In this document: in pieces, positions 9,271-16,727 of the stretch
How positions within the stretch are numbered: the first letter of the stretch is position 1
Layout of the letters: each line of letters opens with the position of its first letter
Notes under the pieces: generated by a model
The model's input: the letters and a program-made list of their open reading frames with translations, nothing else
Told to the model about the DNA's origin: nothing
The model's database searches: none
Translations under genes and position numbers: made by a program
NCBI RefSeq assembly: GCF_002246015.1
Contig: NZ_NOLJ01000002.1
Coordinates: forward strand, 1-64,000
DNA from: Nostoc sp. 'Peltigera membranacea cyanobiont' 210A
Lineage (GTDB): Bacteria > Cyanobacteriota > Cyanobacteriia > Cyanobacteriales > Nostocaceae
DNA length: 64,000 nt
Reading direction: 5' to 3'

Positions 9271-9893
9271 ATGCAGTTTCTCAAAATTGTTCTTGTCGCT
9301 CTCGTATTGATGGTGAATCTACTAATTGCTCAACCCTCTTGGGCAGGTAAGGATTTCACTAAGGGGGCTGACTATGCTGAGGTAACTCAGGCGCTCAATC
9401 AACTTCTAACTGTAAAGAATACACCTGAGCAAGCTGGCTATACACCTGAACAGTTCCAGCAACGACTGGCACAATTGCAGTCTCAGAAAAATGTCATAGA
9501 AACAGCTAGAAAGCGGGCGCAGTGCCGCAATGAAACTGGAAAGACATTGGCTGTCTATGCCAATAAACCAAAAAAATTCCAACCCAACTCTACTTTCTGG
9601 GCGCAGGAACAATCACCGATGATGATTGGGATTGCGATGGCATTTACTTACCCGCAGGTTCTCAAGTGGTTTTAGGCTCGAACGCTCAACCACAACAACT
9701 GACTGAACCCATCGCCGTTAAGTTTGTCGATGGTACACAGTCTCTTGCTAGAACCAATCCAGCCACTGGTGCAATTGAATTGAATGTTGAACCTGCCAAA
9801 GTATTCAAGGCGGGTGAAAGTACTTGGTTGCTCCCCACTTATTCCCAAGCGGATATAGATACGCAAATTCCCACCCCACAACTAATTGACTAA
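9271..9893 (+). pseudogene. Secreted conserved protein split by a frameshift
   Basis: The first part (ATG 9271, good AAGGAG site) encodes a signal peptide ending SWAGKDF and a helical region, then runs into a wrong frame after WAQEQSP and stops at 9675. In the frame that ends at 9893 the coding sense resumes at 9618 with DDDWDCDGIYLPAGSQVVLG and continues to TPQLID. Joining the two needs one extra nucleotide near 9610-9618 and gives one protein of about 207 aa. Either a real inactivating deletion, a sequencing error, or less likely recoding; no slippery heptamer is evident. The downstream part is rich in acidic and polar residues and has one predicted Cys in the junction. Function unknown; no family recognised. 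Confidence 0.7.
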
Positions 9894-9979
9894 TTTCATC
9901 TAAATAATTCAACTTTTATGTACTTCCCGCATAAAAGTTTAACTAAAGAAACAGGATATATCAAGGAAAATTCTTACCA

Positions 9980-10639
9980 TTGAATAATCAACTTTTAATT
10001 AAGGAAAAATTACAAGCAAAGCTTGAGAATATTCAAAGTAAGAGCGATGGCTCTCCCATTACCGATTTGCAGCTAGACAAAACCTTAGTCGCAGAAATTG
10101 AACAATTGACAACGGAACTAGAGAGCGTCAATCCCAATCTCAATCCTCTTCTCTATGCTACTTCTTTGCTAGAGGGAGCTTGGCAACTGCAATACTCCAC
10201 AGCTAGAGAAATACGTTCTTTAGCTTCTCTTCCATTGGGATTAAAGCTAGGTAAAGTTTATCAAGTGATTGATGTTGCAAATCAATTATTTTTCAATCTA
10301 GCTAAAGTTAAACATCCTCTGGGCTTAGTATCGGGATATGTCAAAGTTACAGCTAGCTTTGAGCCAGCCAAAGAAGATTTAGAGCCTCTACAGAACAAAC
10401 GTATCAACGTCTATTTTGACAAACGCTATCTATCAATTCAGAAGATTCTTGGCATTAATACTCCCCAACTTAACCCATTTAAGGTTGTTTCAGCTAATAA
10501 TCCTACTAGCAGAACTGCCACATTAGATATTACTTTCTTAGATGAAACTTTAAGAATTGGACGTGGAGGAGATGGAAGTTTATTTATTCTTAGTAAATCC
10601 GAGAATTTACCTGAATTCACATCCTTAAATGAAAATTGA
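9980..10639 (+). CDS. PAP/fibrillin family protein
   Basis: Plastid-lipid-associated/fibrillin-type protein; cyanobacterial members bind lipids or quinones at thylakoids. Signature features: NPLLYATSLLEGAWQLQYSTA near residues 50-75 (the typical GxWxLxYST motif), RINVYFDKRYLSIQ, and the C-terminal TLDITFLDETLRIGRGGDGSLFIL motif region. At 219 aa it fits the family. The start is TTG at 9980 preceded by AAGGAAAA at about 9963. It lies 12 nt upstream of the MOSC-ATL gene on the same strand, so the two may be co-transcribed. Confidence 0.85.
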   Translation: MNNQLLIKEKLQAKLENIQSKSDGSPITDLQLDKTLVAEIEQLTTELESVNPNLNPLLYATSLLEGAWQLQYSTAREIRSLASLPLGLKLGKVYQVIDVANQLFFNLAKVKHPLGLVSGYVKVTASFEPAKEDLEPLQNKRINVYFDKRYLSIQKILGINTPQLNPFKVVSANNPTSRTATLDITFLDETLRIGRGGDGSLFILSKSENLPEFTSLNEN

Positions 10640-10651
10640 TTGCGCCGCTGA

Positions 10652-11434
10652 ATGAATATGGCTCTCTCAATCATACATCTTTTCAGCAAAGTAAAAGTAG
10701 GCTCTGCAATGGTAGAGCTTAATACATTAAATTTAAAGGTAAATCATGGTATAGAAGGAGATATTAATGCCGAGCCGATAAGTCCCAGGCAAGTTTTAAT
10801 TGTTAGGTACGAAGATATTGCCAACTTATCAATTAAACCAGGAGAATTGCGAGAAAATATCGTGATTCAAGGTATAGAAATTGATAAATTTATCCCTGGC
10901 TCTCTGCTACACTTTGAAAGTGGCGCGGCAATTAGATTAACTTTTTACTGCGAACCATGTAAGCGAATAGCTCACTTGGTAGAGTCATTAAAAAGCATCC
11001 AAGGTAAAAGAGGAATTTTAGGTGTAGTTATTAAATCAGGTAAAATCAAGGTTGGTACTAATTTTCAAGTTGAAGCTAATCGATTTCCAGCATTATCTGA
11101 AATTCCATATAAACGATTCCTAAATTTTATTATCAAAATCCCAAGTGGAAAAGTAGTTACATATAAACAGATAATCAAAGGCATAGGAGTAGATAATAGT
11201 TATCTAAGAGCTATTCCTATATACCTAAAAAAAACTTCGGCTGCGGATTATCCGTTACATAGAATATTAGACTCTAAAGGTTATTTGATAACTTATGTTA
11301 GCCAACAAAAAATTAAGTTAGAAATGGAAGGAGTTCAGATTTTATCTGAAGCAGATTTATTAAGCAACTTAAACAAAAATTTTGTAGAGATTAAAGATTA
11401 TCTATGGGAAGATAGTACTCTATATCTAAAATAG
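10652..11434 (+). CDS. MOSC domain fused to alkyltransferase-like (ATL/MGMT-fold) domain
   Basis: Residues ~1-150 form a MOSC-like beta-barrel domain, used for sulfur transfer or molybdenum-cofactor binding: NHGIEGDINAEPISPRQVLI, the ELRENIVIQGIEIDKFIPG region and a conserved-Cys motif CEPCKRIAHL. Residues ~155-225 match the DNA-binding domain of O6-methylguanine methyltransferases (FLNFIIKIPSGKVVTYKQI, then YLRAIPIYL and YPLHRILDSKGYLI). The acceptor Cys of PCHR is Leu here (PLHR), as in alkyltransferase-like proteins, which bind but do not repair alkylated DNA. A ~35-residue tail follows. The MOSC half resembles YiiM-type proteins. I infer a damage-recognition or thiol-linked role; the combination is unusual. 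Confidence 0.75.
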   Translation: MNMALSIIHLFSKVKVGSAMVELNTLNLKVNHGIEGDINAEPISPRQVLIVRYEDIANLSIKPGELRENIVIQGIEIDKFIPGSLLHFESGAAIRLTFYCEPCKRIAHLVESLKSIQGKRGILGVVIKSGKIKVGTNFQVEANRFPALSEIPYKRFLNFIIKIPSGKVVTYKQIIKGIGVDNSYLRAIPIYLKKTSAADYPLHRILDSKGYLITYVSQQKIKLEMEGVQILSEADLLSNLNKNFVEIKDYLWEDSTLYLK

Positions 11435-11485
11435 ATATTACTGTAATTATCATATTTGTAATACAATCCTGCATTCAGAGTTTCA

Positions 11486-12253
11486 TCAAGATGATGACTG
11501 ATTTTTGATTTGTTTAGATGTAGCTTCCATAAAGTCGATAAAAACTTTTATGAGCTTATGAATTCCCTCGCTACCTCCTGCAATTAAACCTCCTGTCAGC
11601 AATGCATCTAAACAACGGAAAATAACTACTTGTATGGGATTCTCTAAATCAATAACTACAAGCGGCTCAATTGAGCGAATACCTATTGCGCTCATTAAAA
11701 GACCGAATAAAAGAGATGTCCATAGAGCAATTGTTCGTGTATCAGATTTATAGGCTGTTCTTTGGCGCTCTTTTTCATTTATATCATCCATTTGTGGCTT
11801 GAATATTTTTAATGGTTCTTGTTGGTTTTGTGTAAAGTTTTGGATGATTTGCTGTTCTAAACTCATTCCTTCAGGTGGAAGTCCACTGGTTTGATTAGAT
11901 TCTAAAGAAGAAAATTGGTTCTGTTGTGCTTCCATAAGTCTTATCTTTTCAGACAGTAGAGCCTTCTTTTGCTCAATATTAATATCTAATTGTTCGACGA
12001 ATGGGCCACGCCAAGTAGTTATAAAAACTTCTAAAGAACGCTCTAGCAATAAAGAAATAAATAATTGTAATGTGAGTAGTTGGACAATATCATTAACTCC
12101 AAATGGTTTTAAAATAAATGGTTTAGATGATAACCAAGTTGATAAAGTTACTACTAGAAAACTAATAATAATTAATCCAATAAATAGAGGAGATTCTGGA
12201 GAAAGCTTTAGCAACGTATCTATACTCCTGTTTCGCGTCACAATATCTAACAC
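11486..12253 (-). CDS. Conserved multi-pass membrane protein of unknown function
   Basis: 255 aa, starting with GTG at 12253. Two N-terminal helices (FIGLIIISFLVVTLSTWL and a helix around VQLLTLQLFISLLLERSLEV), a long polar, Gln/Glu-rich cytoplasmic stretch (residues ~85-165, IEQKKALLSEKIRLMEAQQN, likely coiled coil), a third helix (IALWTSLLFGLLMSAIGI) and a fourth Gly-rich one (FRCLDALLTGGLIAGGSEGI) followed by HKLIKVFIDFMEAT. The last motif resembles phage/holin-like membrane proteins that keep a GGxxEGI turn, but I do not recognise the family. It stands alone between convergent and divergent neighbours. Confidence 0.65.
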   Translation of the reverse strand: MLDIVTRNRSIDTLLKLSPESPLFIGLIIISFLVVTLSTWLSSKPFILKPFGVNDIVQLLTLQLFISLLLERSLEVFITTWRGPFVEQLDINIEQKKALLSEKIRLMEAQQNQFSSLESNQTSGLPPEGMSLEQQIIQNFTQNQQEPLKIFKPQMDDINEKERQRTAYKSDTRTIALWTSLLFGLLMSAIGIRSIEPLVVIDLENPIQVVIFRCLDALLTGGLIAGGSEGIHKLIKVFIDFMEATSKQIKNQSSS

Positions 12254-12440
12254 AGCCTGGAGGTGAAAACTACACCTGCTGAGTAACTTAACAACGTTAA
12301 TTTGATAGAACAGTAAATAATTTATGACCTATCCCTTTTTTCTAAAAGTGTGATGAGTCACGCCGTTGTGGGAGTAGAAAACATTCTAGTGCTACTGTGC
12401 ATGGGACGACGCTAGAGCAAGTAGCAACCGTAGCACCAAC

Positions 12441-12469
12441 TAAAAACCCCTCCAAGGTGTTGGAGGGGT
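12441..12469 (-). terminator. Rho-independent terminator downstream of the small secreted protein gene
   Basis: Perfect 10-bp stem ACCCCTCCAA/TTGGAGGGGT with a 4-nt loop, followed on the minus strand by TTTTT. It lies about 140 nt after the stop of the 12608-12994 gene. The surrounding spacer 12254-12607 holds no other feature I can support. Confidence 0.75.
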
Positions 12470-12607
12470 GAAAGTAATTTTTGCAAATGAGACGGTGATT
12501 AGGGGGAGACAGCAGCTTTTCCTGTTGGTTAGGCATTTTCTTGTCAAAGCAACCAGATGATAGTACAGCATTTTATAAATCCATTACGAATCTCTGCAAG
12601 TCTGTAC

Positions 12608-12994
12608 TTAGTAAGATAAATCATTAGTGCTATCGTCTGATGTCAGCTGCGACTCGACAGCGTTGAGATAACCTTTATGATTCAAAGCTTCTTGTGCTGG
12701 TAACTTTTTAGCTTTAACAGCAGTCTTAACCACATTTAATGCAGTCAGGTTTCCTGTTTGGTATTGAGATACCAAAGCGCTACCGCTAGGACTACCCTGT
12801 GCTTTCAGATTACTTTGATAAGCTAGAAATGCATCATCAAAGGGTTTGAGGTAGCTGAGGTTAGATGAATTGTTAGAATTGATAGCTATAGGTTCGCCAT
12901 TATTGTTAGTAGCTATTTGAGTGCCACCGATTCTAGGCAATAAAGCAATAGAAGTAACAATGAGTACAGAATCGATTAAGATAGAGAGTTTCAT
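12608..12994 (-). CDS. Small secreted protein, paralogue 1
   Basis: 128 aa from ATG 12994, chosen because AAGGAT lies 8 nt upstream. N-terminal signal peptide (KLSILIDSVLIVTSIALLP), then a polar linker rich in Asn and Ser, a conserved patch LKPFDDAFLAYQSNLKAQG, and a C-terminal helical part with VSQYQTGNLTALNVVKTAVKAKKLP. The last segment suggests a helical repeat, but I recognise no family. A truncated paralogue lies 150 nt upstream on the same strand (13147-13371). Likely periplasmic or exported. Confidence 0.65.
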   Translation of the reverse strand: MKLSILIDSVLIVTSIALLPRIGGTQIATNNNGEPIAINSNNSSNLSYLKPFDDAFLAYQSNLKAQGSPSGSALVSQYQTGNLTALNVVKTAVKAKKLPAQEALNHKGYLNAVESQLTSDDSTNDLSY

Positions 12995-13146
12995 AGGATT
13001 ATCCTTAGTTATAGTAAAGTGCAATTAGTGTTCTTGAGTAATAGAGTCTTATTTTTTATCTGTCTTAACTTCCTGCACCTAGTTCACCTGAACGGTTGAT
13101 TTGCTCCTCACCCATTCGGGTGATTTAATTGAGCGCATCCTACGAT

Positions 13147-13371
13147 TCATTCAAAGTTGCTAAGACCCATCATCTGATAAGCAAGAACAGCAGTATCAAA
13201 GGTTTTGAGGCAATTGATATCTGTAGAATCGTTGCGTAAAGTATTAGATTCGATAGCTGTGTTGATTGATGTGCCACTTTTGCTATGAGTAGCTATTTGA
13301 TTCATAGCGATTCTAGATAGGACACTAGAATCAAGAATGTGTGCAAAATTAAGTGGGGGAAAGAGTTTCAT
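13147..13371 (-). CDS. Truncated tandem paralogue of the small secreted protein
   Basis: 74 aa. It keeps the start MKL, RIAMNQIATHSK (compare RIGGTQIATNNN in the neighbour) and the patch LKTFDTAVLAYQ (compare LKPFDDAFLAYQ), then stops, so the helical C-terminal half of the paralogue is missing. The N-terminal segment is less hydrophobic than the neighbour's signal peptide. Probably a decaying duplicate; it may still be transcribed. Confidence 0.5.
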   Translation of the reverse strand: MKLFPPLNFAHILDSSVLSRIAMNQIATHSKSGTSINTAIESNTLRNDSTDINCLKTFDTAVLAYQMMGLSNFE

Positions 13372-13559
13372 TATTGATGCTGTCCTGGTTAATAAATCGG
13401 GAGTAAAGTTCAGGAGAAACTTGAACAGATATATATTTAACTGAGGTTATCTAAAAATTTATGCAACGCTGTTACTCAGTTGTAGACATAGCCCAACTGA
13501 GGCATCGTATTTCTGCGCTATCGCTTCAACAGCAGATTTATTGATTTAGTATAATTGAA

Positions 13560-13600
13560 TCTAATTTGTCTATTCGGGTTTACCGAACAGACAAATTAGA
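13560..13600. other. Long near-perfect hairpin upstream of hsp20
   Basis: TCTAATTTGTCT ATTCGG, 5-nt loop GTTTA, CCGAAC AGACAAATTAGA: an 18-bp stem with a single mismatch. It sits 165 nt before the hsp20 start. It is not the CIRCE operator (TTAGCACTC-N9-GAGTGCTAA). A short partial repeat TCTATCTAATTTGG follows at 13619. The remainder of the 13372-13764 spacer has no other supported feature. Confidence 0.7.
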
Positions 13601-13764
13601 GTAAACCGTAAAAGTTTTTCTATCTAATTTGGTGCGGTAATCATCAATTAGTTGGTGTCAAAAATCGAATTTACAGCAGCTTGAACTCTACCTAATATGA
13701 ATATGTAAGCACAAGGTTAAGTGCAAAACTTATTAAACAATACTAACTAATGCGAGGAAGAGTT

Positions 13765-14217
13765 ATGACACTAGTTCGTTGGAATTGTTGGAGAGAAATT
13801 GACACTCTACAAGACCAAATCAATAGTTTATTTGAAGATACCAGACTACCATCTGCATTGTTTGACAAAGGCTTAAGTAAAGTTCCGGCTGCTGAAATTC
13901 AAGAAAGTGAAGATGCGATTCATCTGAAGATAGAACTGCCAGGAATAGAAGCTAAAGACCTGGATGTACAAGTCACAGAAAATGCTATTTACGTTAGCGG
14001 TGAGCGGAAGTCCGAAACGAAAACAGAGGAAAAAGGTGTTACCAGAAGTGAGTTTCATTACGGTAAATTTCAACGCGTAATTCCTTTATCGGCTCGGATT
14101 CAAAACACTAACGTTACGGCAGATTATAAAGATGGCATCTTGAATCTAACACTGCCTAAAACTGACCAAGAAAAGAATAAAGTTGTCAAGGTGAATTTGG
14201 AACAATCTGCTAACTAA
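13765..14217 (+). CDS. Small heat-shock protein Hsp20 (alpha-crystallin)
   Basis: ATP-independent chaperone that holds unfolding proteins, cytosolic or thylakoid-associated in cyanobacteria. Start ATG 13765 is chosen because GAGGAAG lies 4 nt upstream; an ATG at 13750 would overlap that site. The N-terminal arm MTLVRWNCWREIDTLQDQIN is typical, the alpha-crystallin domain spans ~40-135 (PAAEIQESEDAIHLKIELPG, ending near YKDGILNLTLPK), and the C-terminal tail carries KVVKVNL. At 150 aa the length is normal. It is followed by a terminator at 14291. The upstream hairpin may contribute to heat control, an inference. Confidence 0.93.
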   Translation: MTLVRWNCWREIDTLQDQINSLFEDTRLPSALFDKGLSKVPAAEIQESEDAIHLKIELPGIEAKDLDVQVTENAIYVSGERKSETKTEEKGVTRSEFHYGKFQRVIPLSARIQNTNVTADYKDGILNLTLPKTDQEKNKVVKVNLEQSAN

Positions 14218-14290
14218 TGATTTGCTTGCGATGTCTACGACGGGCTACGCCTACGCACTACTTTACCTGCAATAATTGATTGAAATAGTT

Positions 14291-14325
14291 AAGAGCTTGG
14301 TCATGCGAGTGACCGAGCTTTTTTC
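14291..14325 (+). terminator. Terminator of hsp20
   Basis: GAGCTTGGTCA and TGACCGAGCTTTTTT form an 11-bp stem (one G-T pair) with loop TGCGAG and a T run. Confidence 0.85.
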
Positions 14326-14353
14326 TAAGCAATTTAGCGTTGATAAAAAAGTA

Positions 14354-16534
14354 CTAAAGACCTTCGAGATTTTTAAGCACTTCTGTGGCTGACTGATATC
14401 GCTGAGTGAAATTAAAATGTACCATTTTATTTAAAATAATAACCAACTCGTCTGTAGCGTCAGTGAATTCACGCCAATGTTGCCAAATCTGTTGATTAGC
14501 ATCAGCTTGGCTTTGGATAATTATTTCACCAGTATTTGTATCTCTACGAAACTCTCTAGGTTCTACCCCAGTTAAGCCTTGTATTCCCATAATTCCCAAC
14601 GCATAAATATCGCTGTTGAGTTTTGGCAACCCACTCATTTGTTCCGAAGGTGCATAATTAGGAGTGCCAATTGAAATTGTCTGAGCTTCTTGCTGCTGGG
14701 GTTGAATCTGCTTAACAGCGCCAAAGTCAATTAAAACAATGTGCCCATCGGATTCTCGTCTAATTAAGTTACTAGGTTTGATATCTCGATGGATTACGCC
14801 ATAGCTGTGAACAAAAACCAGCACGTTTAAAACTTCTTTGAGTATCTCCACAACTTCAGCTTGTTTGAGTCGCTTCCCAGCGGTTAGCTCTTTATCCATA
14901 GCGTGCCCTCGAACAAATTCTTGCACTAAAGAGAATTGGCGATTTTCTTCAAAAAAAGCTAGCAGTTGGGGAATTTGTGGGTGCTTACCCAAAGTTTCTA
15001 AAATTTCTGCTTCCGCGTCGAATAGGCGTCTGACAACATTTAAATACTCTGCATCTTGGCGGGGAGGTCGCAACTGTTTAACCACACACTGCGGATTACC
15101 AGGACGCTGGATATCGTCAGCTAAATAAGTATTGCTAAATCCTCCAGAACCCAAGGGTTGAGTAATTTTGTAGCGGTTATTTAGTAACGTGCCTACTGCA
15201 ATTTCTTGCCCGATGGAATCAACAATTACGGTTGGCGCTTCATTTGAGGCGTTGCCACGCTGCCGTAAAAGATTTTGTAATTCTAGAATTAATTGTTGGT
15301 GTTCTTGAACCCGTTGGGTAATTTCTTTTTGCTCTTGCTTGGTTTGATAAGAACTATAGGCAAGGACACTGCCGGCGGTAAATACTAACCCCAACGCCGG
15401 AGGTATGACTGGGAACCATCCAGCTTGGGTAAAAATGACAAAATTGGCTCCAAATAATACTGCCAGGGCTGTTGCTGCTGCCAATCCTAAGCCTAGCGGA
15501 TGTTGAATCCGCCATACCAGCAACCCACCAACTACAGTCCATCCCCATATCCAAAGGACTTCACCCCACTCAGGCAAAAACCAAAATAGAGGCTGTTTGT
15601 TCAGAACAGCACTGAGAATTTGACTAACGCTGTGGGCATGAATTTCAATTCCGGCCATTTTGCCAGAATTATCTGATTTACCGCTAGCAAAGGGCGTATT
15701 AAAAATATCATTTAAACTATTAGCTGTTGAACCAATCAAAACGATGCGGTCTTTAACTAAATCTGGTTTAACTTGATTTGCAAGTACTTCTGTAATAGTT
15801 ACCTGCTGGGCAACCTGATGACCAGAACGGTAATTAAGCAGGATTTGGTAGCCATTGGTATCTGCTTTTTCATAGCCGCCAGCGTTACTTTGTAGAGGTT
15901 TAAATACAGTATTACGTAGTTGTAGTTCCTTTTTGGGGGTAAATTCTAGTTGGATGCCTCCAACTTCTAAATATTTGAGTGCTAGTTGTAAGCTAAAAGA
16001 ATAAGTACTTTGACAAGAATCGGATTCCTCTGCACTTACCAATAATAGGTTGCGGCGAATTGTAGCATCAGTATCTTCTACAACATCATTAAATCCTACT
16101 CGCTCTGCTTCAACGCCTTTTGGGGGTGCTATTCCTGGATTGTTAGAACCAGAATGTTTGCAGATAGGAATGATGATATCGCTCTGTTGGAGGTGTTGCA
16201 GTAGCTTGTCATGACCAGGCGGTACTGGTAAGTCACGAAAAATATCTAGACCAATGACTCGCGGTTGATATTCTTCAAGTTTGCCTAATAGCCGGTCTAG
16301 AAGTTCGCTAGACAGGGGCCAATTCCATTTTTGGATATCTTTTTCACTTAAAGCAACAATCAATAAACGAGTGTCTGGGCCTGAGTCGGCACGTAATTGC
16401 ATCATTTGGTCGTAGACTTTCATTTCTAGAGGCTCGAAAACCCCCAGTTTTTGAATTCCTACTAATAGAAGTGTTGCGATCGCACTTGAAAGAATAACTG
16501 GCTGTCTAAATAAACTTTTAAAAGTTACAACCAT
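14354..16534 (-). CDS. CHASE2-domain membrane Ser/Thr protein kinase
   Basis: 726 aa. N-terminal membrane helix, then an extracytoplasmic CHASE2 sensor (residues ~30-310: MKVYDQMMQLRADSGPDTRL, VIGLDIFRD, VVEDTDATIRRNLL, LIGSTANSLNDIFNTPF, GIEIHAHSVSQIL). Three membrane helices follow (~320-400), a coiled linker, and a Hanks-type kinase domain from ~455. All catalytic elements are present: GSGGFSNTYLA P-loop, VVKQL lysine, HRDIKPSNLI, LIDFGAV and NYAPSEQ. It is the last gene of the leftward run that starts with CIS structural genes and follows an FHA protein, so its substrate could be an injection-system component (inference). A stem-loop at 16671-16704 separates it from the FHA gene. Confidence 0.9.
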   Translation of the reverse strand: MVVTFKSLFRQPVILSSAIATLLLVGIQKLGVFEPLEMKVYDQMMQLRADSGPDTRLLIVALSEKDIQKWNWPLSSELLDRLLGKLEEYQPRVIGLDIFRDLPVPPGHDKLLQHLQQSDIIIPICKHSGSNNPGIAPPKGVEAERVGFNDVVEDTDATIRRNLLLVSAEESDSCQSTYSFSLQLALKYLEVGGIQLEFTPKKELQLRNTVFKPLQSNAGGYEKADTNGYQILLNYRSGHQVAQQVTITEVLANQVKPDLVKDRIVLIGSTANSLNDIFNTPFASGKSDNSGKMAGIEIHAHSVSQILSAVLNKQPLFWFLPEWGEVLWIWGWTVVGGLLVWRIQHPLGLGLAAATALAVLFGANFVIFTQAGWFPVIPPALGLVFTAGSVLAYSSYQTKQEQKEITQRVQEHQQLILELQNLLRQRGNASNEAPTVIVDSIGQEIAVGTLLNNRYKITQPLGSGGFSNTYLADDIQRPGNPQCVVKQLRPPRQDAEYLNVVRRLFDAEAEILETLGKHPQIPQLLAFFEENRQFSLVQEFVRGHAMDKELTAGKRLKQAEVVEILKEVLNVLVFVHSYGVIHRDIKPSNLIRRESDGHIVLIDFGAVKQIQPQQQEAQTISIGTPNYAPSEQMSGLPKLNSDIYALGIMGIQGLTGVEPREFRRDTNTGEIIIQSQADANQQIWQHWREFTDATDELVIILNKMVHFNFTQRYQSATEVLKNLEGL

Positions 16535-16670
16535 TTTTTTAAATAGGTTTTACTTTAAAATATACGTGTATTTTGAGATTAATTTTTAATATTGAAATTA
16601 TTCTACGCAATTTGCAACTTTTCAAAAAATATAGTAATCATATTTTACTTACAAACACCAAAATGCTCAA

Positions 16671-16704
16671 ATCCCCAACTTCTTTAAGAAGTCGGGGATA
16701 TTTT
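16671..16704. terminator. Stem-loop terminator between the FHA gene and the CHASE2 kinase
   Basis: ATCCCCAACTTCTT and AAGAAGTCGGGGAT form a 14-bp stem with one mismatch; TATTTTT follows on the + strand and a weaker ATTT on the minus strand. It may limit read-through from the FHA gene into the kinase gene. Confidence 0.65.
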
Positions 16705-16727
16705 TGCTCATAACTCATTTAGAATTG

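Noticed and set aside
12342..12536. A 64-codon minus-strand frame
   Set aside because: Contains the terminator hairpin and has no recognisable protein features.
13560..13600. CIRCE/HrcA operator for hsp20
   Set aside because: The arm sequence is TCTAATTTGTCT, not TTAGCACTC, and the spacer is 5 rather than 9 nt.
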